Below, one piece after another: positions 46,850-55,784 of a stretch of 64,000 nt of DNA (position 1 is the stretch's first letter; each line of letters starts with the position of its first letter). The position numbers and the translations under genes were made by a program. The stretch lies in the NCBI RefSeq assembly GCF_003206135.1, contig NZ_PZJT01000005.1:68457-132456 (forward strand), written 5' to 3'. Below the pieces are notes generated by a model that searched no databases, was not told where the DNA came from, and saw only the letters and a list, made by a program, of their open reading frames with translations. This DNA is from Salinicola salarius (GTDB lineage Bacteria; Pseudomonadota; Gammaproteobacteria; Pseudomonadales; Halomonadaceae).

Positions 46850-47262
46850 CGGGCGTGCTGCCAGTTCTTGTAGACGAATTCGAGGCTGTAACCATCGGGG
46901 TCCATAACGTTGGCGGCGTAGTAGTCGGGGTCGTAATGCAGCCGTGCCCCGGGTGCGCCTTTGTCGACAGAATCGTTCTCGATAGCCCCGTTCTCGATGG
47001 CCGCGGCGTAGGCCGCTTCGACCTCCGCCTTGCTGTTCGCCACGAAACCGACGTGAACGGCCCGTCCCTCGACCACGCCCTCACGTAGCCAGAAGAACAT
47101 TCGGCCATTGGCGCCGAAGCCCTTGAGATCCGGATGGCCCGGCGGGCCGTCCTTGCCGTCGTAATCGAGCCGCGCCGTGATCCCCAGCGGAGCGAGCACG
47201 GCCTCGTAGAAACGAATCGAGCGTTCGATGTCGCTGACGGATAAAAAGAGATGATCCAGCAT
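46846..47262 (-). CDS. VOC family protein (glyoxalase fold)
   Basis: 138-residue VOC protein related to the one at 43885 (shared LDH...FYE..LAPL and HYDPDYYAANVMDPDGYSLEFV patterns), suggesting duplication. ATG at 47262 follows GAGG; a longer in-frame start is possible. Coupled by a four-base overlap to the saccharopine-dehydrogenase-like gene. Divergent from an AraC gene. Confidence 0.84.
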   Translation of the reverse strand: MLDHLFLSVSDIERSIRFYEAVLAPLGITARLDYDGKDGPPGHPDLKGFGANGRMFFWLREGVVEGRAVHVGFVANSKAEVEAAYAAAIENGAIENDSVDKGAPGARLHYDPDYYAANVMDPDGYSLEFVYKNWQHAR

Positions 47263-47408
47263 GTGGTGGCCTCGTTGTTCGGACGCTATCGTCAGCAACC
47301 ACCGTAACCCTTACCGTCATCGCGGGCTCAGCCGTTCCTGCCCGAAACCTGCCCGTTTCTGCTTTTTGCTTGCGCGGGTGCGCACCCGGGATCAGCATAT
47401 CTCTTCAT

Positions 47409-47492
47409 AACCACCCAACCGCTCGCCATAACCACCCAACCGCTCGCCATGAACGACCAGCCGCCCGCCATGAACGATCAACTGCTCGAGCT
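47409..47492 (+). repeat. 21-bp tandem repeat spanning the AraC start codon
   Basis: Four 21-base units (47409, 47430, 47451, 47472). The first two are identical; the third and fourth are diverged. The junctions provide two in-frame ATGs (47449 and 47470), so the start codon region itself is duplicated. Confidence 0.7.
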
Positions 47493-48387
47493 TCGCTCCC
47501 TGGCTGCCGGGGCCGGGAATCGCCGTACGGAGACGGGTATTCCGCGTGTGGCGATGATTCAGGGCGAAATCCCGGAACATATGCTGGCCGCCGTCTACGA
47601 GCCGATGGTCAATCTGATCCTGCAGGGCAGCAAGACGATGACCGTCGGCGACCGCACGCTGCGCTATGACCCGGCGACGTATTTCGTCATGTCCATCGAA
47701 TTGCCGGCGGTGGGCACGGTTCATCCGGCGGCTTCGGGGGAGCCCTACCTCGCGCTGAGCCTGACACTCGACCCCGCCGTACTCTCGACGCTGCTGACCG
47801 ACCTGCCTACGCCTGCCGGACGTGACGAAAGCGAGAACGACGACAACGCAGGATTCTCGGTGGCTGCGGTCACGCCGGCGTTGATGGACGCATGGCTACG
47901 CATGCTGCGATTGATGAATAACCCAGAGGAGATCTCGGCCCTCGCTCCGGTATACGAACGGGAGATTCTCTACCGGGTCCTGCAAGGGCCCCACGGCTGG
48001 ATGCTGCGTGACATCGCGGCGCCGGATACCGCCATGGCCCGCGTCAGCCAGGCCATCCAATGGATCCGTCGGGACTTTGCCGAACCGATCAGGGTGGAGA
48101 CGCTGGCCCAGAAAGCGGCGATGAGCGTGTCCGCGTTTCACCGCCACTTCAAGGCGGTGACCACGCTGAGCCCGTTGCAGTACCAGAAACGGGTTCGATT
48201 GCTCCAGGCGCGCACACTCATGGTAGCCAGCGGCAGAAGCGTCACCCGCGCCGCCTTCGAGGTCGGCTATGAAAGCGCGACACAGTTCAGCCGAGATTAC
48301 GCCCGGGTATTCGGGCTGCCTCCCGCCCGGGATAGCGCGAGGATTCTGGGGGAAGCCAAGGGGCGCGGCCGATCGCCCGATCGCTGA
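47449..48387 (+). CDS. AraC family transcriptional regulator, AraC_N type
   Basis: 312-residue regulator paralogous to that at 42790. It has an AraC_N domain (PRVAMIQGEIPEHMLAAVYEPMVNLILQGSKTM region) and the HTH pair (AAMSVSAFHRHFKAVTTLSPLQYQK; AAFEVGYESATQFSRDYARVFG). The start is uncertain: ATG 47449 or 47470, both created by a tandem repeat and neither with a clear ribosome site (protein begins MNDQPPAMNDQ). It is divergent from the VOC/saccharopine-like pair. Confidence 0.83.
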   Translation: MNDQPPAMNDQLLELRSLAAGAGNRRTETGIPRVAMIQGEIPEHMLAAVYEPMVNLILQGSKTMTVGDRTLRYDPATYFVMSIELPAVGTVHPAASGEPYLALSLTLDPAVLSTLLTDLPTPAGRDESENDDNAGFSVAAVTPALMDAWLRMLRLMNNPEEISALAPVYEREILYRVLQGPHGWMLRDIAAPDTAMARVSQAIQWIRRDFAEPIRVETLAQKAAMSVSAFHRHFKAVTTLSPLQYQKRVRLLQARTLMVASGRSVTRAAFEVGYESATQFSRDYARVFGLPPARDSARILGEAKGRGRSPDR

Positions 48388-48579
48388 AAGCCGCCTCGGC
48401 GCGCCGGCAACCGGCGTTTGGCGCGGCCTTTACTGCCACTGGAGAGTTCGGGAAACGTGGCACTCTCGTCTTTGCATTGCCTGCTAAACTTCCCGTCTCG
48501 GGCTTCACCGTTTTATCGCTAAGCGTTTATCCCAAAGCGCTTAATTTCAGGTTCAGTCAACCGCCCACAAGGAGAGACC

Positions 48580-49305
48580 ATGTCTCAGAGCGATTCCCAG
48601 ACGAACATCAGGACCGAATGGATCGAGATCACCGCCGAGGACGGCAAGACGTTCAAGGCCTACCAGGCGCTGCCGCACAAGGGCAAAGGGCCCGGCATCC
48701 TGCTGATCCAGGAGATCTTCGGCGTCAACGGCCACATGCGTGGCGTCGCCGAACAGTATGCGATGGATGGCTATAGCGTCATCGTGCCCGACATGTTCTG
48801 GCGCGACGAGCCGGGCGTCGAACTTGGCTATGACGGCGACGACTGGAAAGCGGCGGTCGCCCACAAGCAGGCGCTCGATTATCCGACGGCGGTCAGCGAC
48901 CTCCGTGCGGCCACCAAGGCGCTGCGGGCAAGCCCCGTCTGCGACGGCCCCATCGCTTCCGTGGGCTACTGCATGGGCGGCGTCTTTTCCTACCTCTGCG
49001 CCCTGGATGCCGGTGTCGACGCCGCGATCTGCTACTACGCCGGCGGCGTGACCGAATACCTGCCGCGCGCCAACGAGCTCAAGGTGCCCGTTCAGTTCCA
49101 CTTCGGCGCCGAGGATGACCATATCCCGCTCGAGCAGGTCGAACAGACCCGCCAGGCGTTTGCCGGCAACAAGGATGTCGAAGTGCATCTGTATGGCGGC
49201 GCCGAGCACGGCTTCAACTGCTGGGCGCGGGCGAGCTACAACCAGCATGCTTCCGCGCTGGCTCATGGCCGCACGCTGACGTTCCTGGCCAGCCACTCCG
49301 AGTGA
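48580..49305 (+). CDS. Dienelactone hydrolase family protein
   Basis: Alpha/beta hydrolase of 241 residues. The nucleophile is Cys in GYCMGG (about residue 128-133), with the acidic residue in FGAEDDHIP and His in GAEHGFNC, completing a Cys-Asp-His triad as in dienelactone hydrolases. ATG follows AAGGAGAGA. It hydrolyses a lactone or ester of unknown identity, possibly an aromatic-degradation intermediate. Confidence 0.9.
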   Translation: MSQSDSQTNIRTEWIEITAEDGKTFKAYQALPHKGKGPGILLIQEIFGVNGHMRGVAEQYAMDGYSVIVPDMFWRDEPGVELGYDGDDWKAAVAHKQALDYPTAVSDLRAATKALRASPVCDGPIASVGYCMGGVFSYLCALDAGVDAAICYYAGGVTEYLPRANELKVPVQFHFGAEDDHIPLEQVEQTRQAFAGNKDVEVHLYGGAEHGFNCWARASYNQHASALAHGRTLTFLASHSE

Positions 49306-49378
49306 GGAGCGAGTCGAGCTCGTGCCGGAACGGATAGGATCGTTCCAGCGCGAGTCCTGAACGGTCAGGGTTGATGAA

Positions 49379-50332
49379 TCAGGGCCGATGAAAATGCGGC
49401 AGGACGTGGGCGGCCAGCTCCTCGATGATGGCATCGGCTGGCCGCTCCTCGAGACGCAGATTCAGGGAAACGTGATGAACGCCCATCTCTCTGAGCGCCT
49501 CGAGCACGTCGATGAGGGCATCACGGCCGGCGCGATAGCCCAGGTCGATCGGTGTCGCCGGGGCGCCCGGATCGGCGTCAAGGTCGAGACGCATCGCCTC
49601 GCCGAACCCGCGGAACTCGCCGGGTACGCTCTGCTCCACGGCGGCACGCCACATCCGGTAGCGATCGCGCTGCTGCGCCGGCTCGCGGTGATAGGTCATC
49701 CAGCCGATCGCGTGGCGGGCAATCCAGTTGACGCTCTGCCCTCCCGAACCGACCGCCAGCAGCGGCACGGGCTCCGGGGCTAGCGGCCGCAGCTGGAAAT
49801 CCGGCGAATCCGTCTCATGCCGATCCGGCACGACCTGCTGCGGCGTACCCAGCGCCTTTGCCACCACCTGCCAGTGATCCGCGAACAGCCGCCGCCGCTC
49901 GGCGACGTCCTCACCGAAGGCGGCAAATTCTGGCGGCCGATCGCCGGACCCCAGCCCGAGGATGAAACGACCTTCCGAGAGCGTGGCGACCGAAGCCGCC
50001 GCCTTGGCGATATGCAGCGGGTGGCGCAGGGTGAGCACGATGGCGCCGCTGATCAGCGCGATCTGCCGCGTTTCCACCGCCAGGGCGCCCAGCCAGCTCC
50101 AGGGATCCAGATGGCCGACCGGATCGGGGTAGTCGCGGCTGTTGAGCGGCACGTCCCGAATCCACAGCGCGCGAAACCCGCCGCTATCGGCGAGTTTCGC
50201 CAGACGCCGCTGTTCGGTGACATCGACCCCTTCCTGACCGCTCGGCATCAGCGGCAGCGTCAATCCGATCGACAGCCGATCCGGTGCCAATACGCGCCCA
50301 ACGATCGCCTGTTCGGCTCCGCCAGCAGACAT
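49379..50332 (-). CDS. LLM class flavin-dependent oxidoreductase
   Basis: Luciferase-like monooxygenase of 317 residues using reduced flavin. Signature parts are RALWIRDVPLNSRDYPDPVGHLDPWSWLGALA, RHPLHIAKAAASVATLSEGRFILGLGSGD and PVPLLAVGSGGQSVNWIARHAIGWMTY. ATG at 50332 follows AAGGAGGGG; a longer ORF start is not supported. A flavin reductase-like gene lies about 600 bases upstream on the opposite strand and might supply reduced flavin. Confidence 0.88.
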   Translation of the reverse strand: MSAGGAEQAIVGRVLAPDRLSIGLTLPLMPSGQEGVDVTEQRRLAKLADSGGFRALWIRDVPLNSRDYPDPVGHLDPWSWLGALAVETRQIALISGAIVLTLRHPLHIAKAAASVATLSEGRFILGLGSGDRPPEFAAFGEDVAERRRLFADHWQVVAKALGTPQQVVPDRHETDSPDFQLRPLAPEPVPLLAVGSGGQSVNWIARHAIGWMTYHREPAQQRDRYRMWRAAVEQSVPGEFRGFGEAMRLDLDADPGAPATPIDLGYRAGRDALIDVLEALREMGVHHVSLNLRLEERPADAIIEELAAHVLPHFHRP

Positions 50333-50546
50333 GCCCCCTCCTTGAACATTCGACCGATACATCGGGATGCGCTGTCGTCCGGGCCGCGTCGCCAATCACG
50401 ATGCCCGGGAAACAAGGCGCAAGGCACGATGATAGCGCCGATCCGCGCTTGTCGTATTTCCGATCTGCGACTAGTGTCCAAAGGGCATGCAGGAAGGCAT
50501 GCACTTGTTGCGAAAGTTCAGCATGAACCAAACAGGGACAGACACC

Positions 50547-50795
50547 ATGGGAATTATTGCGTGGATCATCTTCGGCCTGATCGCTGGCGCCATCGCCAAG
50601 ATGGTCATGCCAGGCAAGGATCCGGGTGGCTTTATCGTCACCATCATCATCGGGGTTCTCGGTGCCGTCGTCGGCGGCTGGATCGGGACCGCGCTAGGGT
50701 TTGGTGACGTATCCGGCTTCAATATCGGCAGCTTCCTGATCGCCGTCCTCGGTGCAATCGTGCTGCTGATCATCTATCGCGTCGTGCGCAAGTAG
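50547..50795 (+). CDS. GlsB/YeaQ/YmgE family stress membrane protein
   Basis: 82-residue membrane protein with three hydrophobic helices, family glycines (GIIAWIIFGLIAGAIAKMVMPG region) and a C-terminal YRVVRK. Family known as transglycosylase-associated or GlsB/YeaQ/YmgE, of unclear biochemical role and often stress-induced. AGGGA lies upstream. Confidence 0.88.
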   Translation: MGIIAWIIFGLIAGAIAKMVMPGKDPGGFIVTIIIGVLGAVVGGWIGTALGFGDVSGFNIGSFLIAVLGAIVLLIIYRVVRK

Positions 50796-50812
50796 CGCCA
50801 TCACCGATCGCC

Positions 50813-50841
50813 CCGGCTCGGCGGCCCGTCCGCCGAGCCGG
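50813..50841 (+). terminator. Strong hairpin after glsB-like gene
   Basis: Perfect 12-bp stem CCGGCTCGGCGG / CCGCCGAGCCGG with a 5-base loop, 17 bases after the stop. There is no clean T-run, but it is followed by a pyrimidine-rich stretch. Confidence 0.7.
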
Positions 50842-50934
50842 TGGCCTGCTTCTCTTCCCTCTTCAGTCGATATACCCTTCGCCAGTACGCGAGAAATCCT
50901 CCCGCTTCCGACACTCCCTCCAGGATCATCCGGC

Positions 50935-51555
50935 ATGCCGAGCAACGCGCATTTCTATGAACCGAGTCGCGGTCACGAGCTACCGCACAACCCTTTCAAG
51001 GCGATCGTCGGGCCGCGGCCGATCGGCTGGATCTCCTCGCGGGATCGCGAAGGCCGGCTGAATCTGGCGCCCTACAGTTTCTTCAACGCGTTCGCCGACA
51101 CGCCGCCCATCATCGGCTTCTCCAGCGCGGGCTATAAGGACAGCGTGCGCAACATCGAGGCGACTGGCGAGTTCTGCTGGCAGCTGTCGACGCGGGCGCT
51201 CGCCGAGGCGATGAACCAGAGTTCGGCGTCGGTAGCGGCCGAGGTCGACGAGTTCGAGCTGGCGGGTCTGACGCCGCAAGAATCCCGCGTCATCGGCGTT
51301 CCCCACGTCAAGGAAGCGCAGGTCGTGTTCGAGTGCCGGATGACGCAGACCCTTCGGCTGCAATCGGCCGCGGGCGAGGATATCGACAACTGGCTGGTGT
51401 TGGGCGAAGTCGTCGGCGTGCATATCGACTCGGCGCTGCTCAAGGACGGTATCTACCAGACCGCCGCTGCCCGGCCGATTCTGCGTGGCGGCGGCCCGGC
51501 CGACTACTTCGAAATCAGCCCGGACCAGAACTTCAAGATGTACCGCCCCGGCTGA
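50935..51555 (+). CDS. Flavin reductase family protein (DIM6/NTAB-like)
   Basis: 206-residue FMN-binding split-barrel protein. It has the start NPFKAIVGPRPIGWISSRDREGRLNLAPYSFFNAFADTPPIIGFSS region that binds FMN and SVRNIEATGEFCWQLST typical of the family. Probable NAD(P)H:flavin reductase. It converges with the GGDEF gene. Confidence 0.88.
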   Translation: MPSNAHFYEPSRGHELPHNPFKAIVGPRPIGWISSRDREGRLNLAPYSFFNAFADTPPIIGFSSAGYKDSVRNIEATGEFCWQLSTRALAEAMNQSSASVAAEVDEFELAGLTPQESRVIGVPHVKEAQVVFECRMTQTLRLQSAAGEDIDNWLVLGEVVGVHIDSALLKDGIYQTAAARPILRGGGPADYFEISPDQNFKMYRPG

Positions 51556-51596
51556 TCTCGGTTTTCACGCATATCGTTCAGGCGTGCTCGCGCACA

Positions 51597-52619
51597 TCAC
51601 TTGCGACGTGCTCGCTTGCAGCGATACATGGCGTCGTCCGATTGCTGCAGCACTGCCTGCACATCGGTTTCACCAAGCTCGGTGGTGATCGCCCCGACAC
51701 TGGCGCCAGCGTATTCGAAGGTGGCACCTTCGAGCTCGAAGGTGCCACACGTCATCTGCATCAGGCACTGCCTGAACGAGTCACGCTGGGCCGCAAGATC
51801 GTCACCTGCAACAGCGGGACGTATTACCACGAACTCGTCTCCGCCGTAACGCCCCACGATATCACCGGCCTCGCAGCGCCCACGCAGCGACATCGCGATC
51901 TGAATCAGAAAGCGATCGCCGGCGTCGTGGCCGTATCGGTCATTGATTTCCTTGAAATCGTCTAGGTCGATGAAAGCCACGTGCAGCACGCCACCCTGCT
52001 GCTCGGCCTGCGCCAGCTGCGTTGACAGAGCCTGGTCGATGGCGCGCCGATTGGCGATACCCGTCAACGGATCGGTATAGGCTTGCTCGCTGAGACGCAG
52101 ATTTTCGTCGAGCAGGATATCGAGCAAGGCTTCGCTTTCGAGATACTTGCCGATGAAGATGGCAAATATCGTCAAATAGTGGCGCGCCTCGTCGGTGACG
52201 TGTTGCGAGACGTTGCTCGCCGCGCACAAGGTGCCTAAAAGCTGACCGCCAAGACGTTTGACCGGCTCACTGAGATAGGTTTGTATGCCCTGCGCTTGGG
52301 CGGCTTGCGAGTCGCCCCAATGGCTCGCGACGTCTTGTATGTAGGTGCATCCCGAAGTCAGCGCGCGTCGGCACAAAGTGTCCTCCCACGCCACGCTGAG
52401 CCCCTCGGGAATGCATAGGTCTCCCGTATTACGGGCATAGAGCACGGCCTGCGTGCCTTGCGCTTCATCGACATGCGTGAAGTAGGCGGATTCGAGCCCC
52501 GTGATCTCGACCAGCAGCGTCAACAGCGGTCGGATCACTGCTTCCAGCCGTTCAGGATCGCTGGGGCCGTTGTAGAGCCGTGCCAGTAGCGGCTCGGGAA
52601 TGGGGCGTTGGCGCATCAT
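51597..52619 (-). CDS. GAF-GGDEF diguanylate cyclase
   Basis: 340-residue cytosolic signalling enzyme. The N-terminal GAF-like sensor (about 20-165) contains DTLCRRAL and YLSEPV; the C-terminal GGDEF domain (about 180-338) has intact GGDEF at 259-263 and an Asp-rich metal site FIDLDDFKEIND. No RxxD inhibitory site is present just upstream of GGDEF, so product inhibition is unlikely. It makes c-di-GMP from two GTP. A perfect 28-bp palindrome lies in its coding sequence at residues 291-300. ATG follows CGGAG. Confidence 0.9.
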   Translation of the reverse strand: MMRQRPIPEPLLARLYNGPSDPERLEAVIRPLLTLLVEITGLESAYFTHVDEAQGTQAVLYARNTGDLCIPEGLSVAWEDTLCRRALTSGCTYIQDVASHWGDSQAAQAQGIQTYLSEPVKRLGGQLLGTLCAASNVSQHVTDEARHYLTIFAIFIGKYLESEALLDILLDENLRLSEQAYTDPLTGIANRRAIDQALSTQLAQAEQQGGVLHVAFIDLDDFKEINDRYGHDAGDRFLIQIAMSLRGRCEAGDIVGRYGGDEFVVIRPAVAGDDLAAQRDSFRQCLMQMTCGTFELEGATFEYAGASVGAITTELGETDVQAVLQQSDDAMYRCKRARRK

Positions 52620-53024
52620 CGTGTGACTCCGGGTTCACGTTGAGGTGATGAGACGAGGGGCGTATGCCGGCCTTCCGGGCCTTTCGGGCCTCGCAAATGC
52701 CGCCAGCGGTAGTGGTCGCCCCGAACCAGTATCCTTGGGCGTGTATCGCGCCCCATTTTTCTCAGGAGCACCGCTTGCACGCGATTCCATCTCCAAGCTC
52801 AGATTCCATCGGCAATCGGCTTTTCATCGGCGCTCGACTCCAAGCGATCGCAACGTTACGTCTACAAAAGTAATCAAACCGTAAACCGTGAAGACGCGGA
52901 ACACCACTCCCGGCAAGGCAACGACGAGCGGAGCGATCACCCCTTGCCACACGAACGGCGTCCCACGGCGTGTTAGACTTTGTCTCTATCTCCCTCCTAT
53001 TTTTCTCATGGAGTCCGGCGCTCA
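52620..53024. other. Intergenic region, no gene found
   Basis: 405 bases between the cyclase and the GNAT-nitrilase gene. Short reading frames here are Arg/Ser-rich and lack ribosome sites. It presumably contains divergent promoters; no clear dyad or terminator is seen. Confidence 0.4.
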
Positions 53025-54587
53025 ATGTCTTTGGAAGAACTGCATCTCAACCTGCGCAACCTCACCCCCGAGGACTACCCGCAGCTCAAACGGCTGATGG
53101 ATGCCGTCTATGACGACATCGGTGGCGCCTGGTCGAAGCTGACGATCGACAAGCTGATCGGCGAGTTCGCCGACGGCCAGATCATCGTCGAGGACGATGG
53201 CAAGATCGTCGGCGTGGCGTTGACGGTGCTGGTCGACTACGACCACTTCTCCAACCCGCACAAGTACGACGAGCTGATCGGCCATCGCGAGATCATCCTC
53301 AACGATGCCAACGGCGACGCGCTCTACGGGCTCGACGTGCTGATCGACCCGGCCTATCGCGGCTACCGTCTCGGCCGGCGTCTCTACGAAGCGCGCAAGG
53401 ACCTGTGCCGCTCCATGAACCTGCGGGCGATCCTCGCCGGCGGGCGGATCCCGAACTACCACCAGCACGCCGACGAGATGTCGCCCGCGGAGTACATCGA
53501 ACGCGTGGCGCGCAAGGAGTTCTACGACCCGATCCTCTCGTTCCAGCTGGCCAACGACTTCCTGGTCAAGCGCCTGCTGACCAAGTATCTGCCCGAAGAC
53601 GAGAAATCGATGGGCTACGCCACCCTGCTCGAGTGGAACAACATCCTCTACGAGCCGGCCAGCCGGATCATCGAGACCCGCCGGACCCAGGTTCGCGTGG
53701 GCGCCGTGCAGTGGCAGATGCGGGAATTCGACTCGGTCGAAGCCGTGCTTCAGCAGGTGGAGTTCTATGTCGACGCCATCTCCGACTACCAGAGCGATTT
53801 CGCTGTCTTCCCGGAGCTGTTCAACACCCCGCTGATGGGGCTGACCGACCAGACAGACCAGGTCGCCGCGATCCAGTTCCTGGCCGGTTTCACCGAGCGC
53901 TTCAAGACCGAAATCTCGCGCATGGCGGTCTCCTACAACATCAACATCGTTGCCGGTTCGATGGTCGAGCTGGGCGAGGACGGCAAGCTCTACAACGTCT
54001 CCTATCTCTGCCACCGCGACGGCGAGATCGACCGCCAGGCCAAGCTGCACATCACCCCGCAGGAGCGGCGCGACTGGGTGGTCGAAGGCGGCGACGAACT
54101 GCAGGTGTTCGAGACCGATGCCGGCCGCGTCGGCATCCTGATCTGCTACGACGTGGAATTCCCAGAGCTGCCGCGCCTGCTGGCCGAGCAGGACATGGAC
54201 ATCCTGATCGTGCCGTTCTGGACCGACACCAAGAACAGCTACCTGCGCGTGCGCCACTGCGCCCAGGCCCGCGCCATCGAGAACGAATGCTACGTGGTCG
54301 TCTGCGGCAGCGTCGGCAACGTGCCTTCGATCGAGAACCTGGACATCCAGTACGCCCAGTCCTCGGTGTTCTCGCCGTCGGACTTCGCCTTCCCCCACGA
54401 TGCCGTGCTGTCGGAGACCACGCCCAATACCGAAATGGTGATGTTCTCGGATCTCGATCTGACCAAACTCAAGCTGGTGCGTTCCGAAGGCGCAGTGACC
54501 AACCTCAAGGACCGCCGCCTGGACCTGTTCGACCTGCGCCTGCGCGACTGGTCGTGGAAATCCGGGGCGCGTCAGGAAGAGAGCTGA
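53025..54587 (+). CDS. GNAT N-acetyltransferase / carbon-nitrogen hydrolase fusion
   Basis: 520-residue bifunctional protein. N-terminal GNAT domain (about 1-190) with acetyl-CoA loop YRGYRLGRRL (111-120); C-terminal nitrilase-type amidase (about 215-505) with the Glu264-Lys340-Cys374 triad in VFPELFNTP, KLHITPQERRDW and LICYDVEFPEL. Architecture is recognised in other bacteria but its physiological substrate is not known. MtfA lies seven bases downstream, suggesting one transcript. Confidence 0.9.
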   Translation: MSLEELHLNLRNLTPEDYPQLKRLMDAVYDDIGGAWSKLTIDKLIGEFADGQIIVEDDGKIVGVALTVLVDYDHFSNPHKYDELIGHREIILNDANGDALYGLDVLIDPAYRGYRLGRRLYEARKDLCRSMNLRAILAGGRIPNYHQHADEMSPAEYIERVARKEFYDPILSFQLANDFLVKRLLTKYLPEDEKSMGYATLLEWNNILYEPASRIIETRRTQVRVGAVQWQMREFDSVEAVLQQVEFYVDAISDYQSDFAVFPELFNTPLMGLTDQTDQVAAIQFLAGFTERFKTEISRMAVSYNINIVAGSMVELGEDGKLYNVSYLCHRDGEIDRQAKLHITPQERRDWVVEGGDELQVFETDAGRVGILICYDVEFPELPRLLAEQDMDILIVPFWTDTKNSYLRVRHCAQARAIENECYVVVCGSVGNVPSIENLDIQYAQSSVFSPSDFAFPHDAVLSETTPNTEMVMFSDLDLTKLKLVRSEGAVTNLKDRRLDLFDLRLRDWSWKSGARQEES

Positions 54588-54594
54588 GCGGGAC

Positions 54595-55467
54595 ATGAGC
54601 TTGTTGAAAGGCGGGGGGAAGAGCAGGTGGCAGGACTGGTGGAAAGCCTGGCGGCAGGATCGGAAAGGCAACCGGCACAACGCCCGGCAACGCTCGCGCC
54701 CCCCGTTCGACCCCGAGGCGTGGCGGCCGATCCGCCACGGCCTGCCGCTGCTGGCCGATCTCGACGACGTTGATGCCGAACGTCTCGGCCCGCGCGCCTG
54801 GCAACTGCTGCACGGCAAGCGCTGGGTCGCCGGTGACGGCGTCGAGCTCGACGATGCCGCCCTGCTCGCCATCGCCGCCCAGGCCCAGTTGCTCACCCTC
54901 GGCTGGTCGGATCGCGACGCCAGCGCCGCCTTCGACAACGTCACCGAGATCATCCTGCTGCCCGACGCCTTTCATCGACACGTCGAGGAGATGGACGACT
55001 TTGGCGTGATGCACGAATACGTGGACGAGCGCGCCGGGGAAACCTCCTGGCGCGGCCCGGTGGTGCTGGCGATTCCCGATGTCGCCGAGAGCGGCGACTA
55101 CACCGGCTATAACGTCATCATTCACGAATTCGCCCACAAGCTCGACCTGGGCAACTCGCAGGATGTCGACGGCTTCCCGCCGCTCGCCGCCGCGAGCGAT
55201 GTCACATCGAAAGAATGGCACCGCGTCTTCACCGCCGTCTGGGACGACCTGCAGGCCCACATCGCCCACGACGAGCCCACCCCCATCGACGACTACGCCG
55301 CCACCCACCCCGGCGAATGCTTCGCCGTCTGCTGCGAACTCTTCTTCAGCGCCCCGGATCAACTCGCCGCCGTCTACCCCGACCTGCTCGACCTGCTGAA
55401 CCGCTACTTTCGTCAGGAGCCGTTGGTGAGATTTCAGCGGCGGAAAGATGAGGATGATGGCTCATAG
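54595..55467 (+). CDS. mtfA: Zinc-dependent peptidase MtfA
   Basis: 290-residue cytosolic metallopeptidase. The zinc motif is HEFAH (His177, Glu178, His181) in GYNVIIHEFAHKLD, with a third ligand in the GECFAVCCELFF stretch. MtfA of E. coli releases Mlc repression of ptsG and has aminopeptidase activity. The N-terminal 40 residues are basic and variable. After this gene the base composition drops sharply. Confidence 0.9.
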   Translation: MSLLKGGGKSRWQDWWKAWRQDRKGNRHNARQRSRPPFDPEAWRPIRHGLPLLADLDDVDAERLGPRAWQLLHGKRWVAGDGVELDDAALLAIAAQAQLLTLGWSDRDASAAFDNVTEIILLPDAFHRHVEEMDDFGVMHEYVDERAGETSWRGPVVLAIPDVAESGDYTGYNVIIHEFAHKLDLGNSQDVDGFPPLAAASDVTSKEWHRVFTAVWDDLQAHIAHDEPTPIDDYAATHPGECFAVCCELFFSAPDQLAAVYPDLLDLLNRYFRQEPLVRFQRRKDEDDGS

Positions 55468-55506
55468 AATCGACCCTCGTTGCCCTGTAGCCGCATATCG
55501 GCCCCA

Positions 55507-55737
55507 ATGGCCAAAACACCTAAGCCAATCCTGACTAGAGAAATGGTCTCACAACGTTACTCGGGACAAATATTGTTTTACATTGGCAGGAATGATAGGT
55601 CGTTCAATATAATAGAGTTTGCAGCCGACGCGATGTTTGGTGTTATAGGATGGACTCAACTAAAAATTGGAAAAGTCATACAAATAAGGATGCTGCATAA
55701 AAATGTTGAATACGCATACTCGTTAAAAAGAGTATAA
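55507..55737 (+). CDS. Small hypothetical protein in AT-rich island
   Basis: 76-residue protein, unrecognised. It contains SQRYSGQILFYIGRNDRSFNIIEFAADAMFG followed by an Ile-rich segment and a basic tail YSLKRV; no signal peptide or membrane helix. Its composition is AT-rich, like the following mrr gene and unlike mtfA. The ribosome site is poor. It sits 47 bases before mrr on the same strand. Confidence 0.45.
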   Translation: MAKTPKPILTREMVSQRYSGQILFYIGRNDRSFNIIEFAADAMFGVIGWTQLKIGKVIQIRMLHKNVEYAYSLKRV

Positions 55738-55784
55738 CGAGCCCGCCACCTAACAAATGTTATAGTTGAAAACGGGAGTACCAC

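Noticed and set aside
52645..52884. Frames in the gap before the GNAT-nitrilase gene
   Set aside because: No ribosome site, Arg/Ser-rich products and mutually overlapping frames on both strands.
53022..54953. 643-residue frame opposite the GNAT-nitrilase gene
   Set aside because: Antisense shadow; the + strand has complete catalytic motifs.
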